A DNA stretch of 64,000 nt, taken from NCBI RefSeq assembly GCF_009696615.1, contig NZ_VULO01000015.1, positions 1-64,000 of the forward strand, given 5' to 3'. The position numbers were made by a program, and so were the translations under genes. The notes beneath the pieces are model-generated. The model made no database searches, was not told the DNA's origin, and worked only from the letters and a program-made list of their open reading frames with translations. Origin of the DNA: Scrofimicrobium canadense. Its GTDB lineage: Bacteria; Actinomycetota; Actinomycetes; Actinomycetales; Actinomycetaceae. Shown here in pieces: positions 43,891-51,440 of this stretch (the first letter of the stretch is position 1; every line of letters begins with the position of its first letter).

Positions 43891-44181
43891 CCAAACACGA
43901 AAACCCGTGCCGCGAACGAAACAGAGCCGTCGAGAACAGGCGAAACGCACGGGTGGTGAAATACTGCGCGCATGAGCGCGCGTCTGCGAAAGAGCTTCGG
44001 AAGGTACGACAACTCAGCAGGGGCAAGCAGCTCAACCGCGCTCCGCACCCCAGGACGGATTCATGGCCACCTGCAACTGAGCGGCACCCACCTAGCTCAC
44101 TTTTGAACCCACCTGGCGCCAACCTTTTGACGTTGGCCCGAACGTCGGTTTGTATCCAAAAGGGTCGCTAAATAACTGTTT

Positions 44182-44211
44182 GCACTCTGGTGTTGGTACC
44201 AGGGTGCTTTT
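44182..44211 (+). terminator. Terminator-like hairpin
   Basis: GCACTCTGGT and ACCAGGGTGC pair with one G-T pair around GTTGGT, followed by TTTTC. It is about 290 bases after the ACR3 relic. Confidence 0.5.
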
Positions 44212-44622
44212 CAGTATCCGGCGCGGAAGCGTCAGTTTTGGCCTGGTTCTGCGCCATTCTCGTTGTCTGCTGGTTGGCTGCTCGCCCTGGGTGGGGATGT
44301 CGTGGTGACTCTGGCGCAGAAACGGGCGTGAGACCCCCTGGGGTTTTCCATCCCTAGTGGGTCTTGAAGGCCGTCGCGCGGAATTGTGCATCCCCGCGCG
44401 AAAAAGTATCTGGATCCACGCGCAGGATCCACTAGGACCACTGAATGGATAGAAGCCGTCGTCGGCTGATTCCCTGAACAATCAGCCCTTGTTTTCCGGG
44501 CCGTTCTGCGGTTTATGGCGTGCAGCTTGCTTACCCGACAGAACCCCCTCAGGCCGGAAATGACCCAGGACGCGCCCTCGGCGGGCCAATTTCGCCGGAC
44601 CAGCGCCTCGCGCCCCTCGAAG

Positions 44623-44767
44623 TTGAATACAGGGTGTATTCAAATTCTTGGCGGGAAGCGCCAGGGGGTTTCAACTTGACCCCAGGGGGTTTCAACTCAG
44701 GCCCAGGTGTATTCAACTTGGGTGCAGGTGTATTCAACTTCGGTCCCGGGGGTTTCAGACAACAAGT
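44623..44767 (+). repeat. Palindrome plus 21-bp repeats, copy 2
   Basis: TTGAATACA and TGTATTCAA are perfect 9-bp arms around GGG (44623-44643). From 44663 five 21-bp units follow at 44663, 44684, 44705, 44726 and 44747 (the last degenerate). They are of type AGGGGGTTTCAACT or AGGTGTATTCAACTT, and the TGTATTCAA half of the palindrome recurs in two of them. The layout matches 7781-7862. Confidence 0.85.
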
Positions 44768-44851
44768 CACTCCTTGCACGAAAGGGGCGGGTGGCGCAGG
44801 ACTGAACTGCTCCTGAGCCACCCGGCCTGTTTTGCTGCGTGAAACTAGCGG

Positions 44852-45118
44852 TTAGTGTTTCGCCGCGTGAGCTCCTTGCTTCTTGCGCGCCAGCACCAGG
44901 CCAGCCAGGAGGAGGACACTGGCCAGGGCGGCAATCCCGGTCACCTGCGCACCCGTGGCCGCCAAACCAGCACCACCGCCAGCACCGGCTTCAGTGACCT
45001 TCGCGGTCACTGCGGTGGAAGGGGCCTTACCCGGCTCCGTCTGGGTCACCCCCACCACACTGCCAGGCTTCAGCGGCCCGCTCGCACCAAACTCACACGA
45101 CCACTTCCCATCCGCACC
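44852..45118 (-). pseudogene. Sortase-anchored surface protein, C-terminal fragment
   Basis: The frame encodes the last 88 or so residues of a wall-anchored protein: GADGKWSCEFGASGPLKPGS, a short linker, then a sorting signal with LAATG, a hydrophobic helix (IAALASVLLLAGLVLA) and a basic tail RKKQGAHAAKH. LAxTG signals are typical of class E sortases of actinobacteria. Upstream the frame joins the first codons of an IS3 orfA, so the rest of the protein is lost. An internal GTG could start a product, but it would lack an export signal. Confidence 0.8.
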
Positions 45119-45156
45119 GCGCGATCCCTGAACGACTGCTCATACTTCACTGCCAT
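45109..45156 (-). pseudogene. IS3 orfA, first codons only
   Basis: MAVKYEQSFRDRAVRM matches the N-terminus of IS3-family OrfA proteins and then merges into the surface-protein fragment. It marks a recombination or IS-adjacent deletion. Confidence 0.6.
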
Positions 45157-45292
45157 GAATCCATCCTCTCAAAAAGGACGGAACCAAACCTGGACCGCTA
45201 CAGTTTTTCGATCCTGTCTCTGTTTGGGGTGGTGCTTTTGGTACCCCTGGGCTTTGTGCTGCTGCGCCCAATTCGGTGAGTATAAAAATGCA

Positions 45293-45341
45293 CCTGCTCC
45301 GACGGGCATTGAGCACCGGTGCGAAATGCCCGTCGAAGCAG
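45293..45341 (-). terminator. Long hairpin after the DUF2249 gene
   Basis: CCTGCT-CGACGGGCATT pairs with AATGCCCGTCG-AGCAGG with one mismatch. The loop contains the palindrome GCACCGGTGC. In the minus direction five T residues follow after a few bases. It lies 20 bases beyond the DUF2249 stop. Confidence 0.75.
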
Positions 45342-45362
45342 GTCGACGCACTTATTTACGAG

Positions 45363-45659
45363 TTACGCAAGAGTGAACTGGATGCGCCACTGCTGCGGTC
45401 CACGCTCAAGGTATTCCATGTTGTATTTGCCGGGATGACGCTGCCCCAGTTGTTGCAGGAGGGGGATGGGGTCATGGGTGGTACGAATAATAAGTCCGCG
45501 TCCGGGTTGGATTGCTTCCAGTGCGCCGAAAATGGTCGCGTGTCGCACCTCGCCTGGGATCTGCTGCACGTCGAGTTCTGGGAACTCCACGTGGTGATGT
45601 CCGCAAGCGCAGCCGCTGTCGCCGGGCTTTTCACTCAGTTCAATGTTCTCCTGAGCCAT
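45363..45659 (-). CDS. DUF2249 domain protein
   Basis: This 98-residue protein has a single DUF2249 domain: PELDVQQIPGEVRHATIFGAL, GLIIRTTHDPIPLLQQLGQR and the end YLERGPQQWRIQFTLA. The N-terminus has CACGHHH, a likely metal-binding patch. TAGGAG stands before the ATG at 45659. DUF2249 genes are often found beside Crp/Fnr (Dnr-like) regulators and nitrogen-oxide or respiratory genes, as here. The exact role is unknown; an RNA- or metal-binding redox sensor has been suggested for relatives. Confidence 0.85.
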   Translation of the reverse strand: MAQENIELSEKPGDSGCACGHHHVEFPELDVQQIPGEVRHATIFGALEAIQPGRGLIIRTTHDPIPLLQQLGQRHPGKYNMEYLERGPQQWRIQFTLA

Positions 45660-45679
45660 CGTATTTAATACTCCTAAAA

Positions 45680-45713
45680 ATGGTAGAGCGTGCTCTAGAG
45701 CACGCTCTACCAT
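45680..45713. promoter_or_regulatory. Perfect 34-bp palindrome before DUF2249
   Basis: A 34-bp sequence reading the same on both strands, with half-site ATGGTAGAGCGTGCTCT, lies between the Crp-type gene and DUF2249, 20 bases before the DUF2249 start. In the minus direction it is followed by TTTTT and then the RBS, so it could be an operator, a terminator or an attenuator. Confidence 0.8.
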
Positions 45714-45791
45714 GACACTATTTCGTCAATAACTGAATCCTTGACCTGCAAAGACTGTAATTACGGGAATTTGGGCTCTCCGATACGGTCC

Positions 45792-46619
45792 CTAGTCGGA
45801 AAGAGGGGGGAGGACCGCTTGAGTCGCATCAGTGAGTGCTTCTGGATTCAGCAAAATCGTCCAACGCCGCCCCGAATCAACCACGTTTTGCTTTTTGAAC
45901 TGGCTCATGACGCGCGAAACAGATTCCGGGGTGGAGCGTGCCAGCCCTGCAAGATCGGCGCGCGACAGGGGAACATTCAAGAGGATGCCCTCAGCGGTTT
46001 GCTCACCCAACTTATCTGCCAAACGCAGCAGCGTGGTTGCCACCCGCTGTTTCACAGTATTCGTGGACTGGTCGCCAATATCCTGCTGGGCTCGCCGCAG
46101 TCGGCCCGCAACATCGTCCAGAACTTTCAGTGCCACCTTTGGATGCTGTTCGAGGATTTGTCGAAAATCGTGTTGCCCGATCCGCAAAATACAGCAGGGA
46201 ACAAGGGTGGCGGCCGATTGCAGGTGCGTTGGCTGCCCCAGTGCCCCCATCGCGCCAAATAGATCACCCGGGACCAAAATGTCGGTGAGGGTGGCGGTGC
46301 CGTCGGCGGAGACCTGGGATAACTTGACCCGGCCCTCGGCAATCACAAAAAGTTCGTTGGCCTCATCACCGGCATTGTAGATGTGTTCGTTTGGTGCGTA
46401 TACGCGCGTGTTCATGCGGGTGCTGATTTCACGTAGCTCCGATATGTCAAGCCCCTGGAAGTAGGGGGCCCGCCCTAGAACTCGTAGGCGCACCGGTTCG
46501 GGACACTCGTGTGGTAAAACTACTTCGCGAAGGGGGATTGTGCGCCGGCCCTTAGGGGGAACAAAGCTATTGGCGTTAAGAGCAGGATGGTTGAGCTGCC
46601 CTTGGTCATCCTGTGTCAT
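45792..46619 (-). CDS. Crp/Fnr-family transcription regulator
   Basis: This regulator of about 275 residues has an N-terminal extension, a cyclic-nucleotide-binding-type sensor domain (YNAGDEANELFVIAEGRVKLSQ, PGDLFGAMGALG) and a C-terminal winged helix with the recognition helix SRADLAGLARSTPESVSRVMSQF. No N-terminal Fe-S cysteine cluster is seen, so a haem/NO-type (Dnr-like) or nucleotide signal is more likely than FNR-type oxygen sensing. It reads toward DUF2249 and diverges from the metal-chaperone/ATPase operon; a Fnr-like half-palindrome lies between. Confidence 0.9.
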   Translation of the reverse strand: MTQDDQGQLNHPALNANSFVPPKGRRTIPLREVVLPHECPEPVRLRVLGRAPYFQGLDISELREISTRMNTRVYAPNEHIYNAGDEANELFVIAEGRVKLSQVSADGTATLTDILVPGDLFGAMGALGQPTHLQSAATLVPCCILRIGQHDFRQILEQHPKVALKVLDDVAGRLRRAQQDIGDQSTNTVKQRVATTLLRLADKLGEQTAEGILLNVPLSRADLAGLARSTPESVSRVMSQFKKQNVVDSGRRWTILLNPEALTDATQAVLPPLSD

Positions 46620-46666
46620 CTGCTTTCGCCTCCTCACAATGCCGCACTTAAATATCCTGCACTTAA

Positions 46667-46680
46667 TTGACGCTGATCAT
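46667..46680. promoter_or_regulatory. Fnr/Crp-like binding site
   Basis: TTGACGCTGATCAT matches TTGAT-N4-ATCAA at eight of ten positions. It lies in the 155-bp gap between the divergent Crp-type gene and the metallochaperone, a suitable place for regulating both. Confidence 0.5.
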
Positions 46681-46774
46681 TCTGCCAGGCTCAGGCCCCT
46701 TTTAGTCTGAGGTTACTCAGGTAAAAGAAATAGAGCCACCCCCAAACTACGGGTGCGGCGTGAAAGGAAGAAAA

Positions 46775-47008
46775 ATGTCTACTACAAACCCCACTCACAC
46801 AATTTTCCGTTCCGAGGGTTTCAGCTGTCCCTCCTGCGTTGCCAAAATTGAAAAGCAGGTTGGCGACCTTGACGGAGTCTTCGGGGTTGAGGTGAAGTTT
46901 GCTTCGGGCCGCGTTGAAGTTGACCACAACCCCCAGGTTGTCACCGCTGACTCAATCGCCTCAATCATCACGAAGGCGGGTTACCCGACCAAGGTCTCCG
47001 CGTTCTAA
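46775..47008 (+). CDS. Heavy-metal-associated (HMA) domain chaperone
   Basis: This 77-residue HMA-domain protein of the CopZ type. The metal site is GFSCPSCVAKIEKQV, a CxxC motif as in copper chaperones, and the ferredoxin-like fold ends IITKAGYP. AAAGGAAG precedes the ATG at 46775. It is followed after 26 bases by a P-type ATPase that itself lacks an N-terminal HMA domain, so it probably serves as the detached metal-binding domain of that pump. Confidence 0.88.
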   Translation: MSTTNPTHTIFRSEGFSCPSCVAKIEKQVGDLDGVFGVEVKFASGRVEVDHNPQVVTADSIASIITKAGYPTKVSAF

Positions 47009-47034
47009 AAGGCAGAGGTTTTAGGAAACGATAG

Positions 47035-49023
47035 GTGACAGCCGAGAAATCAGAAAGGGACTCAATGAATCTCCTCGTTCGTTTAAGACGCAGCCCGTGG
47101 ACGATCTCGGCCTGCTCTGGAACCCTGATTGTGATTTCTGCAATCGTTTCTCTCGTGTACGGGGTCAACCCGTTTGGGGCGAACCACCACGGCGCGTTTG
47201 ATTTCGCCAAACCGGGGCCGCTGCTGGTAGCGGATGCCCTAATGATCGCTGCGGCGCTGGTTGCGGGTGTTCCGATCGCGGTGAAAGCAGTGCGGGCGTT
47301 GCTTGTAAAAGTTGTGGCAATCGACCTGCTGGTTACAATCGCCGCGGTTGGGGCACTGGTTATTGGCGAGTACTGGGAGTCGGCAGCCGTGACATTCCTG
47401 TTCGCCTTTGGACATGCACTTGAAGTGCGAACCATGAACAAGACGAGGGGAGCCCTGGCCGCCCTCGTTGCGGTGGCACCCGATACCGCAATTGTCATGC
47501 GCGATGGCGACCAGGTCGAAATCTCTGCGGGAGCCGTAGCGCTTGGGGAAATTGTGCTGGTAAAAACTGGGGCGAAGACTCCCGTTGACGGCATTGTGGT
47601 CGGGGGATCGGGAAGCTTAGATGAAGCCTCGATTACCGGTGAGTCACTTCCCGTTGAGAAAACGGTGGGGGATCGGGTGTTTGCGGGATCGATTTCCCGC
47701 AGCGGACTTCTTCAAGTCGAGGCAACCGGCGTGGGGGCGGACACCACCCTGGCGCGCATCATCCACCGGGTTGAGGAAGCGCAGGACGCCAAGGCTCCAA
47801 CACAGTCTTTCATGGAGCGTTTCTCGCGCTGGTACACCCCCGGCATCATTGTCCTTGCACTGGTAGCGGGGCTTTTGACCCGCGATGTGGTTCTTGGGCT
47901 CACCCTGCTCGTAATTGGCTGTCCAGGCGCCCTGGTTATTTCAATCCCCGTTGCAGTTGTTGCGGGGATTGGTCGCGGCGCCCGTGACGGCATCTTGATT
48001 AAAGGCGGGGAGTACCTCGAAACCAGCGCTAAAATCAACGCTGTCACACTTGATAAAACCGGGACGCTCACGTGGGGTACCCCCCGCCTCACCGACGTGG
48101 TGCCCCTGGCCGAAAATACCTCTCGTGAGGATGTGCTCCGCTGGGCAGCCCGCGCCGAAGTTGGCTCTGAGCACCCCCTCGCAAAACCTATTGTTGATGG
48201 CGCCGCAGCGGAAGGCTTTGCAGTGAAAGAGCTGCCTGAAGAGGTGGAAGTCATTGCCGGTAAGGGCGTTGTCGCCCTGGTTGATGGACACAGAGTCGCG
48301 GTGGGTAATTTGGCGCTTATGAGCGCACTCGTGACATCAGGTTCTGGTTCGGCCAGTGAAGCCGCGTCGGAAAATGCGCAGCTAACATCGACAATGGACT
48401 CATTGGCCAAAGCGGGACGCACGCCCATGGCCGTGAGTTTAGATGGAATACCCCTTGGCGTAATCGCCGTGGCGGACCAGATCCGGCCCGACGCCCCCAG
48501 AATGGTCAGTTGGCTGCATAGCGTTGGTGTAAGAGACGTTGTCATGCTGACGGGGGATAACGCGAGGGTCGCGCAGGCGGTCGCGGGTCAGGTTGGTCTG
48601 GATGAAGTACGCGCAGGGATGCTGCCGGAACAAAAACTCGAAGCGGTCGTGGGGCTACAAGAAAAGGGCTATACCGTGGCGATGGTTGGTGACGGGGTGA
48701 ACGACGCTCCCGCACTGGCTGCAGCAAACGTTGGAATTGCAATGGGAGCCGCGGGAACAGCCGTCGCGATTGAAACAGCTGATATCGCGCTTATGAACGA
48801 CGACCTCATGAAGTTACCGCGGGCCATTTCGCTTGCAAAACGCACCGTTTCTGTCATGCGTCAAAATATTGCCATTGCGCTGGTCACCGTCATTGTGCTG
48901 CTGACGGGGGTGTTCCTGGGTGAAGTCACCATGGCGCTCGGAATGCTTGTGCACGAAGGGTCCGTGCTGCTAGTCATTGTGAACGCAATGCGACTTATGC
49001 GGCCAAAGCGCTTTCGCGAGTAA
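47035..49023 (+). CDS. Heavy-metal P1B-type ATPase
   Basis: This ATPase of about 650-662 residues has the P1B topology. TGES loop is ITGESLPVEK, the phosphorylation motif is DKTGTLT, the HP motif is SEHPLAKP, and the hinge is GDGVNDAPAL. The membrane metal motif reads GCPGALVIS, that is CPG instead of the usual CPC of copper pumps, so metal specificity is uncertain. The N-terminal HMA domain is missing and encoded separately upstream. A GTG at 47035 or the ATG at 47065, which has AAAGGGA upstream, could be the start. Confidence 0.92.
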   Translation: MTAEKSERDSMNLLVRLRRSPWTISACSGTLIVISAIVSLVYGVNPFGANHHGAFDFAKPGPLLVADALMIAAALVAGVPIAVKAVRALLVKVVAIDLLVTIAAVGALVIGEYWESAAVTFLFAFGHALEVRTMNKTRGALAALVAVAPDTAIVMRDGDQVEISAGAVALGEIVLVKTGAKTPVDGIVVGGSGSLDEASITGESLPVEKTVGDRVFAGSISRSGLLQVEATGVGADTTLARIIHRVEEAQDAKAPTQSFMERFSRWYTPGIIVLALVAGLLTRDVVLGLTLLVIGCPGALVISIPVAVVAGIGRGARDGILIKGGEYLETSAKINAVTLDKTGTLTWGTPRLTDVVPLAENTSREDVLRWAARAEVGSEHPLAKPIVDGAAAEGFAVKELPEEVEVIAGKGVVALVDGHRVAVGNLALMSALVTSGSGSASEAASENAQLTSTMDSLAKAGRTPMAVSLDGIPLGVIAVADQIRPDAPRMVSWLHSVGVRDVVMLTGDNARVAQAVAGQVGLDEVRAGMLPEQKLEAVVGLQEKGYTVAMVGDGVNDAPALAAANVGIAMGAAGTAVAIETADIALMNDDLMKLPRAISLAKRTVSVMRQNIAIALVTVIVLLTGVFLGEVTMALGMLVHEGSVLLVIVNAMRLMRPKRFRE

Positions 49024-49039
49024 CCTGAAGGGGAGCTTA

Positions 49040-49576
49040 TTGGCTACCTGGAAGGGAAAACTGAAAATGATTGATGAAAAAGCTGCGCTAAACGGCGTGA
49101 AAGAAGCCCTTGGGGAAGTCACTGTTGAAGATGTCGCCATCGCATTTCCGGTTGGCACCACGCGGGGTCAGGCCGGGGGATCCCTTGTCGGGGATGCCGG
49201 TGGGGCGGCACTCGGAGCTGTTGCTCAGCTGAGTGGTGCTGCATTTGCGGGGAGCACCGTTGGTGGGGGCGGCCTCGGCATGCTGATTGCTCAGCGTCGC
49301 ATGGAAAAAACTGAACCGGCCGCCTCAATTGTGCTGGCCCTTACCGCGCAGGACCTCTATCTGCTGGGGCGACACAATATCGGCCCCCTGGCATCTTTTC
49401 ATAACCTCGAGGTAATTCACCAAATCCCCAGAAGCTCGGTTTCCATCGACCTCAGTCCCGCTGGTTTCACCCAGCATCTTTCAATCACTGACGAGGAAGA
49501 CGGAACGCAATACCTGTACGAGGTGAAGCCGCTTGGGAGCGGAATCAAACAGCTGATAGCCGACCTGGGACAGTAG
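49040..49576 (+). CDS. Unknown protein of the metal ATPase operon
   Basis: A 178-residue protein from a TTG start with GAAGGGGAGC upstream, 16 bases after the ATPase stop. The central part is glycine-rich and hydrophobic (GGSLVGDAGGAALGAVAQLSG, STVGGGGLGMLIAQRR), and the C-terminal half has beta-strand character (ALTAQDLYLLGRHNIGPLAS, SVSIDLSPAGF), resembling a PH-like or YvlB-like fold by eye. I do not recognise the family. Its place suggests an accessory role in metal handling. Confidence 0.65.
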   Translation: MATWKGKLKMIDEKAALNGVKEALGEVTVEDVAIAFPVGTTRGQAGGSLVGDAGGAALGAVAQLSGAAFAGSTVGGGGLGMLIAQRRMEKTEPAASIVLALTAQDLYLLGRHNIGPLASFHNLEVIHQIPRSSVSIDLSPAGFTQHLSITDEEDGTQYLYEVKPLGSGIKQLIADLGQ

Positions 49577-49591
49577 CTTTTGGCCTAAGGA

Positions 49592-49608
49592 CTGAGCGTT
49601 TTGCTCAG
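49592..49608. terminator. Small hairpin between converging genes
   Basis: CTGAGC and GCTCAG form a 6-bp stem around GTTTT between the metal operon and the MFS fragment. The stem is short, so termination is only possible. Confidence 0.35.
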
Positions 49609-50025
49609 GCGGGTTGCGTGGTTCTTGGGGAGCGCCAAAAAAGGATTGCAAGTAAGAGTGCCGCGATGATGAAGATCGCAATGACACCCAGTTCCGCGGT
49701 TGCTCCCCACAGCCAGTTGCTGACACTGGAGCCATCTGCGTAAACAGAGAAAACAACCCCGGTGATTAGGGCGTTCCCAATTGCGGTTGTGATGCGCTGC
49801 GTCATTTGCTGCAGGCCGTCCGCAGTGCCGCCGTGAGCCGGAGGAACATCTCGCATCGCCTGCGTTTGGTTTGAAGCGCTCATGGTGCCAGCGCCAAAGC
49901 CCATCGGGACCAGGGCTACGATCAGCCAGTACACGGACACGTCCGTGGTGGCAACAAGCCAGAAACCAACCCCGAGCACAACGAGGGAACCAACTTCAAG
50001 TGACAGTGCGAAAACCTGGAGCCCG
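49605..50025 (-). pseudogene. MFS transporter, C-terminal fragment
   Basis: The frame covers about the last 140 residues of a major-facilitator transporter of the drug/H+ 14-helix type: VFALSLEVGSLVVLGVGFWLVA, IVALVPMGFGAGTMSASNQTQ, GTADGLQQMTQRITTAIGNALITG and the final helix IAIFIIAALLLAILF. The upstream two thirds are missing because the sequence passes into a phage gene near 50000-50040. Confidence 0.8.
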
Positions 50026-50566
50026 CGTGCTGGGCTCCTATGCGGGGAACATGTCCGCTGATGTCCTCACGGTTGGGGCGATGGACACTGGCATTTGGCG
50101 ACGCCTGATCGTGGTGCCGTTCGAAGCGAAAATCCAGGGCAGTAGCGACGTCAAGAACTATGCGGACCACCTCTACGACCATGCGGGTGGGGCAATCCTC
50201 GCCTGGATCATGGAAGGCGCGAGGGTCATCCACGCCGAGGACTACAGGCTCAACCCACCCCGCCAGGTCGTGGAAGCCTCCGAGGCGTACCGGGAGGAAA
50301 ACGACTGGTTCGCTCAGTTCCTCGAAGACTGCTGCGAGGTTGGCAGCGGCCTGGAGGAACGGGGCGGCCCCCTTTATGCGGCGTACCGGGAGTGGGCGAA
50401 ACGCACCTCCGGGTGGGCGCGTCCCATGGTCGACTTCAACGCCGTCTGCGAGCAACGCGGATACACCCGACGCCGAACCAAACGCGGGGTGATGGTAAAC
50501 GGCCTGCAGCTCCGCTCCGAGTTAGACGGCCTAGAAACCGCGTCAAATAGCGGTTCTGAGTTCTAA
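50000..50566 (+). pseudogene. Phage primase/helicase (P4/D5 type), C-terminal fragment
   Basis: This is the last portion of a phage DNA primase-helicase: TGIWRRLIVVPFEAKI followed by GAILAWIMEGARV and the winged helix-like C-terminus RPMVDFNAVCEQRGYTRRRTKRGV. The N-terminal primase and Walker motifs are missing. The first codons of the frame overlap the MFS fragment and are not native. It is the left border of the first prophage piece. Confidence 0.8.
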
Positions 50567-50573
50567 ACAGTGC

Positions 50574-50677
50574 GAAGGGTGACGAGGGGTGACGGGTCGT
50601 TTCGTACTTTTCTTAAGGCATGTTTTTCTGCTCCTTAAGGAAAGTCTTATAGCGGTCGTCACCGGTCGTCACCCTTC
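50574..50677 (+). repeat. Nested inverted repeats in a phage intergenic gap
   Basis: A 21-bp arm with GAAGGGTGACGA (50574-50594) is matched inverted at 50657-50677 in 19 positions. Inside it CTTAAGG and CCTTAAG form a second dyad. GGGTGACG is also repeated directly. Such GTGACG-rich repeats follow primase genes in several prophages. Confidence 0.7.
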
Positions 50678-50686
50678 AAGAAAATC

Positions 50687-50983
50687 GTGAGAGGAAAACC
50701 GCTGAGGGAACAACACATTGAAGCAGTCTTGAAGGCCCGCATTGAAGCCCTGGGTGGGTTGTGCTGGAAACTAGTCTGCCCGGGAACCACCGGGGTGCCC
50801 GACCGGATATGCATGGTGGGCGGGCGCGTCATGTTCGTTGAGGTAAAAGCACCGGGCGAAAAACCACGCCCCATCCAGAACCTGAGGATCCAGCAACTAC
50901 GCGACCAAGGCTTCCACGTCACCGTCCTAGACAGCCTGGATGGGATTGAGGAGGTGACTGATGCGCTATCAGATCGAATGTGA
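50687..50983 (+). CDS. VRR-NUC domain nuclease (phage)
   Basis: This 98-residue stand-alone VRR-NUC protein, a PD-(D/E)xK-type nuclease. The catalytic core is GVPDRICMVGGRVMFVEVKAPGEKP, with Asp and E-x-K, preceded by EALGGLCWKLVCPG. Such proteins sit between primase and helicase genes in many Gram-positive prophages, exactly as here. It overlaps the following HNH gene. Confidence 0.9.
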   Translation: MRGKPLREQHIEAVLKARIEALGGLCWKLVCPGTTGVPDRICMVGGRVMFVEVKAPGEKPRPIQNLRIQQLRDQGFHVTVLDSLDGIEEVTDALSDRM

Positions 50984-51440
50984 CTGGTGCGGCCTGACGA
51001 TGGAGCGCACACCGTCAGGAATCAAGAAGCACAACTTTTGTTCACGCAAATGCCAGGGGCATTTCAGCTCAAAGAGCAGGAACCCCGAGCGGTACGGGGA
51101 GATGTATGACGTCGAAAAGGCATCCGCCTGGATGGGCGAACTCAACCGGAAGCTGAACCCCACTCGGATGACCGCTAACACGCGGGCCAAACTCCGGGAG
51201 GCCCATCTCGGCAGCGGTGAGGGGAAGTCTTACGCGAAGATCTACGGGCGGTACGAGCACCGAGTTGTAGCTGAGGCAGAGCTCGGACGAGCGCTACAGC
51301 CCGGCGAAATCGTCCATCACATCGACTGCAACAAGCGAAACAATCACCCGGACAACCTCATGGTCCTGACCCAGTCAGAACACGCTGCTCTCCATGCGTG
51401 GCTAAATAAGTTCTTCGGTCTTCCGGGGGTCGGATCATGA
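50961..51440 (+). CDS. HNH endonuclease (phage)
   Basis: This 159-residue protein has an N-terminal zinc finger (CDWCGL...CSRKCQGHF) and an HNH nuclease core, EIVHHIDCNKRNNHPDNLMVLTQSEH. It could be a homing-type free-standing endonuclease or part of the phage replication module. Its ends overlap both neighbours, in keeping with compact phage gene packing. Confidence 0.9.
   Translation: MRYQIECDWCGLTMERTPSGIKKHNFCSRKCQGHFSSKSRNPERYGEMYDVEKASAWMGELNRKLNPTRMTANTRAKLREAHLGSGEGKSYAKIYGRYEHRVVAEAELGRALQPGEIVHHIDCNKRNNHPDNLMVLTQSEHAALHAWLNKFFGLPGVGS

Larger units (their letters stand above)
43891..44851 (+). other. Gene-poor stretch
   Basis: There is no supported gene. The region holds a terminator-like hairpin (44182-44211), the inverted copy of a 16-base tRNA-flank sequence (44150-44165), a block similar to 7.64-7.70 kb around GTTCTGCGGTTTATGGCGTG, and the larger copy of the palindrome plus 21-bp repeat module. 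Open frames across the repeats encode heptads (GGFNLTP, GVFNLGA) but lack a ribosome site or family match. Confidence 0.6.

Noticed and set aside
44520-44816. 98-codon frame with GGFNLTP-type heptads as a real repeat protein
   Set aside because: No RBS, no signal peptide and no matching start; the second copy at 7.8 kb does not keep the same reading frame architecture beyond the repeats. Kept as DNA repeat only.
45142-45279. Possible tiny membrane peptide (YSFSILSLFGVVLLVPLGFVLLRPIR)
   Set aside because: The frame is hydrophobic and ends naturally, but no start codon with an RBS was found; it may be the end of a lost gene.
47712-48545. 277-codon antisense frame in the P-type ATPase gene
   Set aside because: It is a Thr/Ser/Pro-rich shadow of the ATPase coding strand without start context.
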